Source: Pseudomonas salomonii (GTDB lineage Bacteria > Pseudomonadota > Gammaproteobacteria > Pseudomonadales > Pseudomonadaceae). From it: a stretch of DNA of 64,000 bases. The stretch's first letter is position 1, and each line of letters starts with the position of its first letter. The notes beneath the pieces are model-generated. The model saw nothing but the letters and a program-made list of their open reading frames with translations. It was not told where the DNA came from and did not search any database. The stretch is from NCBI RefSeq assembly GCF_900107155.1, contig NZ_FNOX01000002.1:124001-188000 (forward strand). The letters are read 5' to 3'. A program made the position numbers and the translations under genes. Positions 55,600 to 64,000 of this stretch are shown here, in pieces.

Positions 55600-56453
55600 T
55601 ATTCGGTCTTCTGGGCGATTGGCTGGTAGGGGCTGTCACAGGTCTTGCTCACAAACGCCGGCGTGTCGCCGCGCTTGCACGGGCTGACCGACAGGCCGAA
55701 GTAGTGCTGGGACAAGTCGTCATAGTCCTTGCTCACCAGCAGCTCACCGATGGCCTTGTCCAGGCGGGCCTTGAGCGCGGTGTCTTCCTTGCGCAAACCG
55801 GCGCCGACGCCGCGCCCGATGATCGGGTCGTAGGGCACGCTGGCGATATGCGCCAGGCCGCTGGCTTCCGGGGTCTTGACCATCATGGCGATGGCGGTGT
55901 CGTCGGCCATCATGTAGTCGATACGCCCGGCGATCAGGTCGGCGTTGGCCGATTCCTGGGTGTCGTAGTACTTAAGGTCAGCGATATTTTCGTAGTACTT
56001 CTTCAGGTAGTTGGCGCTGACTGTGGAGATCTGCACGCCGATCAGCTTGCCCTTGAGGCCTTCGGGGGTGATGTCCACCGTGGCGCCTTTGGGGCCTGCC
56101 ACGCCCAGCAGTGAATCGTAATAGGCGCGGCTGAAGGCGATCTGTTTTTCACGCTCATCGGTGACCGACATCGAAGAGAAAATCACGTCGATTTTCTTCG
56201 CCAGTAACGACGGGATGATGCCGTCCCACGCCACTTCCTTGATCTGACACTCGGCTTTCATGCCTTCACACAGCTTGTGGATCAGGTCCACTTCAAAGCC
56301 CGACCACTGGCCGTTCCCACCTTTTACGGTGAACGGCGGATAGGGTTCGGCCGCCACCGCAAACACGATGGGTTTTTCTGCCGCCTGGGTAAAACCTGCG
56401 GTCAACATCAACACTGCACTGCCCAACCACGTTGCCATGCGTTTGCATTTCAT
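55599..56453 (-). CDS. Amino acid ABC transporter substrate-binding protein
   Basis: A periplasmic type-3 solute-binding protein of 284 residues. Signal peptide ends near FTQAAEK (about residue 24). Then FAVAAEPYPPFTVKGGNGQW and GFEVDLIHKLCEGMKAECQ, the lysine/arginine/ornithine-binding family signature. SMSVTDEREKQIAFSRAYYD follows. C-terminal cysteines (SPCKRGD, SKTCDS) may form a disulfide. Substrate: a polar, possibly basic amino acid derivative. Confidence 0.92.
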   Translation of the reverse strand: MKCKRMATWLGSAVLMLTAGFTQAAEKPIVFAVAAEPYPPFTVKGGNGQWSGFEVDLIHKLCEGMKAECQIKEVAWDGIIPSLLAKKIDVIFSSMSVTDEREKQIAFSRAYYDSLLGVAGPKGATVDITPEGLKGKLIGVQISTVSANYLKKYYENIADLKYYDTQESANADLIAGRIDYMMADDTAIAMMVKTPEASGLAHIASVPYDPIIGRGVGAGLRKEDTALKARLDKAIGELLVSKDYDDLSQHYFGLSVSPCKRGDTPAFVSKTCDSPYQPIAQKTE

Positions 56454-56477
56454 GATTTGCCCCGTCTTTTTCTGGAG

Positions 56478-58472
56478 TTAGCGAGTTTGATGCGCGTTGA
56501 CGAACTGTCGGCAACGCTCACTGCGTGGGTCGAAGAACACCGCGTCCGGCGTGCCGGTTTCTTCGATCAAGCCTTGGTGCAGAAACGCCACTTTGGACGA
56601 CACATCCCGGGCGAAGGCCATTTCATGGGTGACCAGGATCATGGTGCGGCCTTCTTCGGCCAGGGAGCGGATCACCCGCAGCACTTCGCCCACCAGTTCG
56701 GGGTCCAGGGCTGAGGTGGGTTCGTCGAACAGCATGACTTTGGGGCGCATGGCCAACGCACGGGCAATCGCCACACGCTGCTGTTGGCCGCCGGACAGGA
56801 ACGCCGGGAATTCGTTGCGTTTGGCGGCCAGGCCAACGCGGTCGAGCAAGGCTTCGGCGCGTTCGATGGCTTCGGCACGGCTTTCGCGCAGCACCTGGGT
56901 GGGCGCTTCGATAAGGTTTTCGAGGACGGTGCGGTGCGGCCACAGGTTGAAGTTCTGGAACACCATGCCCAGGGTCGAACGGATGCGCACCAGTTGTTTG
57001 GCATCGGCCACCAGTGGCGCACCGGGCATGCCGTAATTGAGCTTGATGCTTTCACCGTCGACATGAATGCTGCCCTGGTCGGGCACTTCAAGCATATTGA
57101 TGCAGCGCAGCAAGGTGCTTTTGCCCGAGCCGCTGGCACCGATCAACGAAATCACCTCACCTTCGTTGGCCGTAAGCGAGATGCCCTTGAGCACTTCGAT
57201 ATTGCCGAAGCGCTTATGCAGGTCGATCACCTCAATCATCTTGCGCGCTTCGACCGGCGCCAGCACTTCGATTTTTGGCGTCGGCGCCACACGCGGCTCA
57301 CCGGCAAGCTTGGCGACAAACCCGGCGATACGCTGGCAGGCCTCAGCCAGGCGGGCTTCGCCCAAGGTGAACGACAGCCGCACAAACCCTTGCGCCGGCT
57401 CGCCAAACGCCGCGGCATCCAGCACCGACACGCCCGCCTCGCGGAACAGGCGCCAGGCAAAATCCAGTGAGCCCAGGCCCGTGCCGCGCACGTCCACCAG
57501 CACAAACATCCCGGCTTGGGGCGCCTGCACCTTGATGCCGGGGCACGCACTCAGGCCGGCCACGACCAGGTCACGGCGGCGCCGGTAGATGTCGCGCATG
57601 CCCACCGTCACTTCATCATGGGCCAGCACCGCCGCCGTGGCGGCTTCCATCACAAACCCCGGCAAGCCGTAGAGCATGCTCAGCACCAGGGTTTCGGCGT
57701 GGCTGATCATGTCCGGCGAGGCGATCAGCCAGCCGGTTCGCCAGCCGGTCATGGCGTGGGATTTGGACAGGCTGCCGATCACGATGCAGCGCTCGGCCAT
57801 GCCGGGTAACGCGGCGAGGCTGTGGTATTGGCCGTCGAACACCAGGCTTTCGTAGACCTCATCCACCACGACCCACAGGTCATGGGCAATGGCCAGGTCG
57901 GCTATCGCTTGCAGTTCCTGCGGGTTGAGCACCACGCCGGTGGGGTTGTTGGGGTTGGAGAAAAAGATGGCGCGGCTGCGCGGGGTAATGGCGGCGGCGA
58001 GCATGCGTGCATCCAGGCGAAACCCGGACTCCGGCGAGCACGGTACGCGCACCAGTGTGGCGCCGCTGGCGTTGAGTGTGGCTTCGTAGGTGACGTACAT
58101 CGGGTCGAGCACCAGCACTTCATCACCGGCTTGCAGCAGGCACAGGGAACTGATGAACAACGCGTTTTGTGCGCCGGGCACGATGATCACGTTTTCGGCG
58201 CTCAGTGAGCGCGCCAGGGTCTTGCTGTAGCGGCCTGCGACGGCCTCGCGCAGGGCGCTGCGGCCCGGGATTTCGGTGTAGTGGGTATCGCCGCTGTGCA
58301 ATGCGCTGACAGCGGCGTCGGTGATGAACGACGGCGTGGCGAAATCGGGGTCGCCGACGCTGAGGATGATGATGTCTTCGCCCTGGCTCGCGGCCTGGAA
58401 CGCTGCGTGGTGGATGTCCCAGGCGGCGACGCCCTGCCCTGCAATTCGTTCTACGAAGGGGGAAAACCGCAT
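56478..58472 (-). CDS. Fusion protein: PLP aminotransferase plus ABC transporter ATPase
   Basis: One uninterrupted 664-codon frame. Residues about 1-388 are a fold-type I aminotransferase (class I/II) with SNPNNPTGVVL, VVVDEVYESLV and the PLP lysine Lys237 in GSLSKSHAMTGWRTGW. A linker (about 389-411) rich in proline and alanine follows. Residues 412-664 are a complete HisP-type ATPase: Walker A GASGSGKST (445-453), signature LSGGQQQRVAIARAL and Walker B VMLFDEPTSALDPE. The two halves are normally separate genes. Met412 could be an internal start, but no good ribosome-binding site precedes it. First gene of the operon, with a TetR-type operator 79 bases upstream. Confidence 0.92.
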   Translation of the reverse strand: MRFSPFVERIAGQGVAAWDIHHAAFQAASQGEDIIILSVGDPDFATPSFITDAAVSALHSGDTHYTEIPGRSALREAVAGRYSKTLARSLSAENVIIVPGAQNALFISSLCLLQAGDEVLVLDPMYVTYEATLNASGATLVRVPCSPESGFRLDARMLAAAITPRSRAIFFSNPNNPTGVVLNPQELQAIADLAIAHDLWVVVDEVYESLVFDGQYHSLAALPGMAERCIVIGSLSKSHAMTGWRTGWLIASPDMISHAETLVLSMLYGLPGFVMEAATAAVLAHDEVTVGMRDIYRRRRDLVVAGLSACPGIKVQAPQAGMFVLVDVRGTGLGSLDFAWRLFREAGVSVLDAAAFGEPAQGFVRLSFTLGEARLAEACQRIAGFVAKLAGEPRVAPTPKIEVLAPVEARKMIEVIDLHKRFGNIEVLKGISLTANEGEVISLIGASGSGKSTLLRCINMLEVPDQGSIHVDGESIKLNYGMPGAPLVADAKQLVRIRSTLGMVFQNFNLWPHRTVLENLIEAPTQVLRESRAEAIERAEALLDRVGLAAKRNEFPAFLSGGQQQRVAIARALAMRPKVMLFDEPTSALDPELVGEVLRVIRSLAEEGRTMILVTHEMAFARDVSSKVAFLHQGLIEETGTPDAVFFDPRSERCRQFVNAHQTR

Positions 58473-58550
58473 GCCAGAGCCTCTCGTTCAAGAAGAAAAA
58501 GCGCGAACCCGTTGGTGTGCTAACGGGTGGATGGGGTCAACATAGTGCAA

Positions 58551-58568
58551 ACTGAACAGTCGTTCAAT
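58551..58568. promoter_or_regulatory. TetR operator upstream of the fusion gene
   Basis: ACTGAACAGTCGTTCAAT matches the palindrome at 52643-52660 in 15 of 18 positions, with TGAAC and GTTCAAT conserved and the same spacing. It lies 79 bases upstream of the fusion gene start. Confidence 0.72.
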
Positions 58569-58758
58569 GGGTATGTTTGAGGGGGTGTCGTTTATCGAGT
58601 GAACAGGTCGTGAATAACATTTCCTGGGGATGGGAGCCTGAATTCTGCATCAGCTGAAAAGCTGCTTTTTTGTGGGAGTGTGACTCCGCTGTCGCTCTGG
58701 CCCTTACACCCTTGCGGAATTCGACATTGATGGGGGTAAGGCTCAGATTGATAGAGGC

Positions 58759-59514
58759 TTACCGTTGGGTCATCAGGTCACAGCGAGGGTCTTGCAACTC
58801 CTCGGCTGAACCCAGGTTCAGTTCAGTCAAGGTGACGTGGGTGCTGAGCAACACAAAGCTGCCATCGTCGCGGGGCGCCATCAGCAGGCTGTACTGGCTC
58901 ATGCTGCCGCCCTGGGCATCGACGTAGTCACGCAACACCTCCAGGGGGTCGCGCGCATCCGCGTCCGCCGCCGACAACGTGCGGGCACTGTAGGTGTGCC
59001 CCATCAGGCGCGTGGGCAGTACGCGCCACTGTTCATCGAGGCTGTCGCCCTGTTGGTTGAGGAAAGCGAAGGTATACGGGCGCAGGCAGGCGATGTGCAG
59101 GTGGAACTGGTTCTGCGAGCGCCCGTAGCGGGAGTTGATCGCCACCGAGACGAAAGCGTCCGGGATTGCTGTTACCAGGCCCGCCGACAGCACCGCACGG
59201 TGCCGCCAGGCCTGGGTAAAGTAATGCGGCAGCAGGTGACGACCCAAGGCCGGGTCTTCAATGCCGGTGATTTTATCCACGGGAATCAACAGGTCCTGGA
59301 ACGGGCCATTGCGGTCTTTGAGCAGGCTGTAGCCGCGGTCCAGATCCACCGCCAGGCACGGGCCGGGGTTTTGATGCCGTTGCTGGTCGGGTACACATTG
59401 CCGGCTGACGATACGCCACAACGCGTCGGGGTTGCCCCGCCATTGCCAGGCCCCCAGCAATGCCAGCACAGCGAGCAAACCACCAGCGATCTTGAATACG
59501 GTACCGCGCTTCAT
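58759..59514 (-). CDS. cdh: CDP-diacylglycerol diphosphatase
   Basis: A 251-residue HIT-like phospholipid pyrophosphatase with one N-terminal membrane anchor (residues about 7-24), collinear with E. coli Cdh. It cleaves CDP-diacylglycerol to CMP and phosphatidate. Matching segments include VPDQQRHQNPGPC, LLKDRNGPFQDLL, VAINSRYGRSQNQFHLHIAC with the HxHxx catalytic histidines, and the C-terminal SAEELQDPRCDL. Single gene with a GAGG ribosome-binding site. Confidence 0.93.
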   Translation of the reverse strand: MKRGTVFKIAGGLLAVLALLGAWQWRGNPDALWRIVSRQCVPDQQRHQNPGPCLAVDLDRGYSLLKDRNGPFQDLLIPVDKITGIEDPALGRHLLPHYFTQAWRHRAVLSAGLVTAIPDAFVSVAINSRYGRSQNQFHLHIACLRPYTFAFLNQQGDSLDEQWRVLPTRLMGHTYSARTLSAADADARDPLEVLRDYVDAQGGSMSQYSLLMAPRDDGSFVLLSTHVTLTELNLGSAEELQDPRCDLMTQR

Positions 59515-59921
59515 GCAAAAACCTCGACGAGCAGGGAGGGTGTTTTTGTGCCGACATCCCTGTCGTTAAGGCTAACGTTTGGCGGGGGCGAAAAATTCCG
59601 GCCCGATTGGATCTTTTATTGCGCTGACAAGAATACGGTCGATATGTGTCAGATCATCGGCCGTCAGGTGCCAGCCAAACACCTCTTTAAACCGGGGCTG
59701 CGCCAGTTGATGGACATGATCCGCATGAAAACCATCGGTTCGCAGTTAATGGAAACACATTGAACCTAGGTCGGGCAGGCTGGCCCAGGGGGGCGAAATA
59801 TAGGGTAACGACTGAATCGGCGCGAGCAGGGAATCAAACTGAAGCGGCTGTTACGTAAGGGAAATACCTCGTTAGTTCCACGTCGAGGCTCTATTCCCAC
59901 GCGCACAAGGTCAGCCCCCCT
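59515..59921. other. Intergenic region before the giant toxin-like gene
   Basis: A 407-base gap. A 39-codon frame from 59644 to 59763 (MCQIIGRQVPAKHLFKPGLR at its start) is the only small frame of note, but it lacks a clear ribosome-binding site. No terminator or known operator was seen. The composition is slightly less GC-rich than the coding flanks. Confidence 0.4.
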
Positions 59922-62900
59922 ATGAACAGTATTTCCAGTCAGGTCATCGCACGCCCTGCGCCTGCTCCAACGTTGCCTCTGCTCCCCCCGCTCTCAAGGC
60001 AAAAGCGTGACACATCTGCCGCGCAGGAAGAGCAGGCCACCCCACGTGCCAATGGAGACAGCGAACTGGCAATGCAATACGCGATCGCCCTGAACCTGGC
60101 TGGCCGTCGTACTCAGGTTAACGACTTCGATCACATTCCTCCCCACTCCACCTTTGGCCAATGGTGGCGGCACTTGCATGATGCCTTCCAATCGCCCGAT
60201 GTTCAGCAGTGGATCAAGGCCTCCGGAATTGACCCCGCCTCGATAAAAATCGATGCCAAATCAGGTCAGATATCCTTTTACCTTGAGCGTTCTCTTGACC
60301 CGCTACGCACGTTGCACACGCTGGGTCAGGACGACAGCCAGTGGGCTGCTCTGAGCGGGCCTATCCTTGAGGCCGCAAGCGTCATAGAGGGCGAAATTCC
60401 TTTTGCACCTCCCGTCAATAGCCCGGACGCACCCGTGCCCTGGAGGCTGGTCGGTCGGTTTTATCAGGAGCCACAGAACCTGACGCAGTCCGGCATGCTC
60501 AAGCGAGCGGACGAAATCAGCCACCGGACGTATAACTTCAATCCCCTCGACCCAACCCGCTTTGCGGACAAGATCCAGGCGCGCAGCGAAGAAACACTTC
60601 AGCATCAGAAAGCGGCGCTGGGTGACATTCACAACTGGCACCGGGCAGGCGCTGCACTGCAACGCCTGGCGATGGCCCTGGAAGATGGCAGTAAAGAGAT
60701 CGAGGCACTCCAGACCGAGTTGAAACAGGCGCTGCCTCTGTCGGCAGTCAGCACCTATCGGGCACCCGGCATTGGCGCCTCAAACGAAGTCAGCCTGCAG
60801 CAGTTTCTACAGGATCATGGCTGGGATATCCCCACCAACTCCGAGCAACTGGAGAACCTGGCCAGTGCCCTCCTCACGCCGAATTTCAAGGCCGCCCCCC
60901 ATGGCAACCTGGGCGGCGCGCTGGCGTGGCCCGAACCGCTCGCGCCGGACGACCAGACACGACTGAGAAGTTATATCAGCGAGGGGAAATTCGGCGACCT
61001 CAGTTTAAAACCCTTCAAGAATGTCCTGGACTATCTGCTCAACGGCCGAGCGGTCTCCGCGCAGGAACAGCGCAATCCCAGACAACTGATCGACAGTTTG
61101 ATCAGTTCACCCCGGGGCGCGGCACTGGGCGAGGCCATTCAAGCCACATTCGAAGCGCGCTCCGTTAAAGGCAGTGCCAACGACTGGCTGCTGGCAGCCT
61201 TGGGCGTGGGGAAATACCCCAATGGCGGCGGTGCAACAAGTATTGATGGCTACCCACTGGTGTCGGCGAACAACAGCCACAAATCGCCATCGACGGTGGT
61301 CAAGGAGCTGGAGTCGCATATGCTCGCCGGCGGCCGCGCCGACTCCGCGCAAACAGCATCAGTACAGGCCTACGCCATGCTTGCCAGTCGCGCGCCGCAG
61401 TTTCTGGTCGAGGGTATCCCCAAAGAGGTGACGGTGGGCTCACACAGCTGGGTCAGCTTCACCACGGCGGTTGCCCGCGTGGAAGCAAAAGCGCCGGGCG
61501 CGACAGCCAAAATGGACTATGCGCAAATCATGCTGGCGGCCGACACTGCACCGATCTCGCACGAGGAAAGGCAGATTGAATATGCTGCCCAGAACGAAGG
61601 GATCAAAGCATGGGCTGTTGCCAATGGTTTGGGCTATCCAACGAGTGATACCGACTTGGATGAGGTGCGCAAGGCCTACGACCTGCATGTCGGCGAAATG
61701 AGCGAAGCGGCCGCACTGCCAACCCCCGAGGCGCCGACTACCAAAGCCATTGCGCTCGAACATCTGAAAAAAACCTTCCCCGACATGGACCCCGCGCTGT
61801 TTGAGCAAAAGTGCATTGAGTCCAAACCCTACACCTACCAATTCCCCGGCCCCTACTCACTGTTGGACCTGTACATCGATGGCAGAGCGCTCAGGTCCCC
61901 ACCACCGGACTCCGACAGAGGTGAGCGCGGGGCGTGGGTCTCATCATCAGACAAAATTGATATCAACGATGCACTGGCAAAACTCAAACCCCTGCCGGAT
62001 CCCGTCAAGCAATTCAACGCGGACTTTCGCGAGTACGCTGATTCCGTGAAGAAGATCACGTCGGCGCAACTCAAGTTTCTGATTTCCAAACTGCCTCTGG
62101 AAGACCGGCAGAATCTGGAGTTCGGTGAAATCGCCGTGCGCAGAGAAATTGACTACGATAGCCCCAGTCATCCCCTGCGTACTGAAGAAGGGGTGCTGTT
62201 GGTCGAGACCCGACGCACTGTCAACGGCCAAATCAATGTCATGACCTACGCCATCGACCGACTGAAGGGCACTGTCACCCGGCGGCCGGGCAAGGTTTAT
62301 AAAGAAAGCCAACCCTCCGAGGGTTGGTATTCTGCCCGAGGCAAACGATACGACCGAATAAAACCCGAGGGTGAGTACCCCGCAGGGATAACGCAAGAAC
62401 GCGAAGGCGCTACAGGCGTACCGAAGAACTTTGCCAGCGCCAGAACCCAGTACCTGGTCGATGCAATGGTCGAGGACATGGAGTTGCCTGCGTTGGGCGC
62501 CTACTCCAGGGGAACCACGACCTTTCAGACTGAACACCGCACTGTCGAAACTATTCGCGAGGTCATACTGGGCCTGATCCCGTTCAGGTCCGCCATTAAG
62601 AACTTCAACGAAGGCAGGACTGCTGACGGCGTTGTCGACCTGGCGTTCGATATCTTTGGTTTCGTGGTCGGCGTCGGCTCCGCCGCCAGGGCCGCGAGAG
62701 CTTCGTTCGCCGGTGCTTCCGCGCTGTCGAAAGCTGCCAAGGTGTTTAAGATTGTTGGGCGGGCGGCAGCAAGCTCGCTCAATCCGTTGGGGGGTGTTGA
62801 TGACCTCGCGCGCGGGGCTGCAAGGGGGGTGAAGTTTGTAGCGGGCAACGCCCACAAAGGCGTCAATTACCTGCGCGGTTCTTACCGCAATGTCGACCTG

Positions 62901-64000
62901 TTGAAATTGGCAAAAAAGGCCGATATCGCTGAAGGAACATTCAGGGCTACCAACAGTGCTCACCCCAGTAAGGCCCTGGCTAAATTCGATGAGGCGACCC
63001 GGAAGTGGTACGCCGTGGATCCGCGCACGCAACAGGCCTATGGCACACCGCTGGAGAACTTTGTCCCGGCCGTGCCCACGCCCGGCGACGCGAACAGTTT
63101 GCGCGCAATCGCCAGCGACGACGCCATCCGCACCGCAAGCCAGCAGCACGGCCTGGCAGCCACCGGGACGACCAGGGTGGGGCAAGCGACAGTCGAGCGC
63201 CAAGCCGTAATGTTTCAGGGCAATTGGCATGAATACGATGCGGTGAAGCAGCGCGCGATTGGCCCCCCCTTGAAAGACTTTCAACCCAACCGCGTGGCTG
63301 CCAGTGGAGATGTACGCTCGCTGGACGACCTGCACGGCTATGAAGCCCGCTACATCGCGGCGGACGAGTTATCGACCACGGGCTTGCAGAACAACGTGTT
63401 TGTCGGGCGCAGTAAACGGGAATATGTGAAGGTTGATGGCAGGCTCTTTGAGTCCCAGGTCAAAGACGGCCAGCGCGTCATCCGCCATCCGGACGGCACG
63501 AGCCCCGCCATACCTGTCAAGGATCTTGGCCCTTCAGGGTGGGCCCCTATCTCCCGCTCCGAACGCCTGCTGGGAGGCGCCAGTGGAGCACCGACGCCTT
63601 TCAGGTTGGGGGATGGGGTCTTCGTCGTGCCGATGGACGATATTAAACGCGTGGAAACTTCAGGCAATCCTTTCAGGCTCAATTACAAAAACGTCGATCA
63701 GGAAGTTCTCTTCGACAGCACAGCCGGTGCATGGAGAAGTACCCACGAACAAGGTAAGCACTATTACTGGCGAAGCGCCAAAGGCCAATGGCAACGGGGA
63801 ACACTTGAAGAATCCAGAAAGGCTAAAAAAGCCACCGACCACCACTATAACTTTGTTGATATTTCGTCGATCCCCAGAATTCCCACACAACTGGCTCCTG
63901 TGCCCAAAACACTGAATTACTTTTGGGCGGGCCAGGAAATCCCCGCCCACTTGGTGGAAAACATGGCCAAAAACGCTTCCCGAGCCCCCGGGTATAAATC
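59922..64000 (+). CDS. Giant toxin-like protein with glycosyltransferase-like region (partial)
   Basis: An open frame without stops runs from an ATG at 59922 to the window edge: 1,359 codons, 3' end missing. No signal peptide and no recognised domain in the first 850 residues, which look like the helical N-terminal part of large Pseudomonas toxins. A hydrophobic, glycine/alanine-rich stretch near residues 905-955 (FDIFGFVVGVGSAARAARA) could be a membrane-insertion segment. Near residue 1325 VPKTLNYFWAGQEIPAHLVE resembles the start of TcdA/TcdB or GT32-type glycosyltransferases (the IPK-xIHxxW motif). The first start codon after an in-frame stop is used; the ribosome-binding site is weak. It may be an insecticidal or anti-eukaryotic effector. 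Confidence 0.75.
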   Translation, partial: MNSISSQVIARPAPAPTLPLLPPLSRQKRDTSAAQEEQATPRANGDSELAMQYAIALNLAGRRTQVNDFDHIPPHSTFGQWWRHLHDAFQSPDVQQWIKASGIDPASIKIDAKSGQISFYLERSLDPLRTLHTLGQDDSQWAALSGPILEAASVIEGEIPFAPPVNSPDAPVPWRLVGRFYQEPQNLTQSGMLKRADEISHRTYNFNPLDPTRFADKIQARSEETLQHQKAALGDIHNWHRAGAALQRLAMALEDGSKEIEALQTELKQALPLSAVSTYRAPGIGASNEVSLQQFLQDHGWDIPTNSEQLENLASALLTPNFKAAPHGNLGGALAWPEPLAPDDQTRLRSYISEGKFGDLSLKPFKNVLDYLLNGRAVSAQEQRNPRQLIDSLISSPRGAALGEAIQATFEARSVKGSANDWLLAALGVGKYPNGGGATSIDGYPLVSANNSHKSPSTVVKELESHMLAGGRADSAQTASVQAYAMLASRAPQFLVEGIPKEVTVGSHSWVSFTTAVARVEAKAPGATAKMDYAQIMLAADTAPISHEERQIEYAAQNEGIKAWAVANGLGYPTSDTDLDEVRKAYDLHVGEMSEAAALPTPEAPTTKAIALEHLKKTFPDMDPALFEQKCIESKPYTYQFPGPYSLLDLYIDGRALRSPPPDSDRGERGAWVSSSDKIDINDALAKLKPLPDPVKQFNADFREYADSVKKITSAQLKFLISKLPLEDRQNLEFGEIAVRREIDYDSPSHPLRTEEGVLLVETRRTVNGQINVMTYAIDRLKGTVTRRPGKVYKESQPSEGWYSARGKRYDRIKPEGEYPAGITQEREGATGVPKNFASARTQYLVDAMVEDMELPALGAYSRGTTTFQTEHRTVETIREVILGLIPFRSAIKNFNEGRTADGVVDLAFDIFGFVVGVGSAARAARASFAGASALSKAAKVFKIVGRAAASSLNPLGGVDDLARGAARGVKFVAGNAHKGVNYLRGSYRNVDLLKLAKKADIAEGTFRATNSAHPSKALAKFDEATRKWYAVDPRTQQAYGTPLENFVPAVPTPGDANSLRAIASDDAIRTASQQHGLAATGTTRVGQATVERQAVMFQGNWHEYDAVKQRAIGPPLKDFQPNRVAASGDVRSLDDLHGYEARYIAADELSTTGLQNNVFVGRSKREYVKVDGRLFESQVKDGQRVIRHPDGTSPAIPVKDLGPSGWAPISRSERLLGGASGAPTPFRLGDGVFVVPMDDIKRVETSGNPFRLNYKNVDQEVLFDSTAGAWRSTHEQGKHYYWRSAKGQWQRGTLEESRKAKKATDHHYNFVDISSIPRIPTQLAPVPKTLNYFWAGQEIPAHLVENMAKNASRAPGYK

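Noticed and set aside
58837-59763. 308-codon + strand frame opposite cdh
   Set aside because: Overlaps cdh throughout and shows no domain; only its last 39 codons lie in non-coding sequence and are mentioned under the intergenic entry.
1-64000. CRISPR arrays, tRNA or rRNA genes
   Set aside because: No regularly spaced direct repeats and no tRNA or rRNA signature were seen; all short repeats found are REP/REPIN palindromes, operators or IS ends.

Overview
This is a chromosomal window from a fluorescent pseudomonad (P. fluorescens group). The evidence is GC-rich coding sequence throughout, an arn lipid A modification operon, an OprD-family porin, Pseudomonas-type REP/REPIN palindromes with their REP-associated tyrosine transposase, and a Fur-regulated TonB receptor. 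The window spans the replication terminus. A near-perfect dif site lies at 16519-16546, and the KOPS motif GGGCAGGG found by eye points toward it from both sides: four on the + strand to its left, and four on the - strand to its right.

Layout. 1-6053: arnC-arnA-arnD-arnT-arnE-arnF on the - strand, with arnF cut by the window edge and arnB not adjacent. 6.5-10.6 kb: an exported protein of unknown function, a tyrosine recombinase, an SDR oxidoreductase and a Bcr/CflA efflux pump. 10.7-15.7 kb: a deoxyribose module (deoK, deoP, deoX, divergent deoC and deoR). 15.8-16.5 kb: a DUF4019-type lipoprotein and dif. 16.55-22.54 kb: an AT-richer foreign insert abutting dif, with IS3-family remnants and a single very large YobI-like membrane P-loop NTPase as cargo. 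22.6-30 kb: a TonB receptor, then cdd-nupC-deoA-deoB and a dTMP-kinase-like gene. The two deo loci share TGTTA-N6-TAACA operators, so they probably form one DeoR regulon for uptake and breakdown of deoxynucleosides and deoxyribose.

30-42 kb: a LysR regulator, a bicupin, an oxaloacetate decarboxylase, an OprD porin, an unknown zinc-finger-like protein, RidA, rlhA, an EamA transporter, an Lrp regulator, an NmrA-like protein, and a RAYT between two nearly identical REPIN-like repeats. 42-48.1 kb: a LacI-controlled ribose-type ABC sugar importer with xylulokinase. 48.4-51.4 kb: a cytoplasmic PAS histidine kinase, a single-domain response regulator and a receiver-EAL c-di-GMP phosphodiesterase.

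51.6-58.6 kb: an amino-acid-type ABC uptake system whose ATPase is fused to a PLP aminotransferase, with an EamA transporter, an aspartoacylase-like hydrolase and a TetR regulator. Matching palindromes in front of both transcription units suggest one regulon. 58.8-59.5 kb: cdh. From 59.9 kb to the window end: the first 1,359 codons of a giant toxin-like protein whose last visible segment resembles the start of a TcdA/TcdB- or GT32-type glycosyltransferase.

The least explained items are the solitary NTPase beside dif, the aminotransferase-ABC fusion regulon and the giant toxin.
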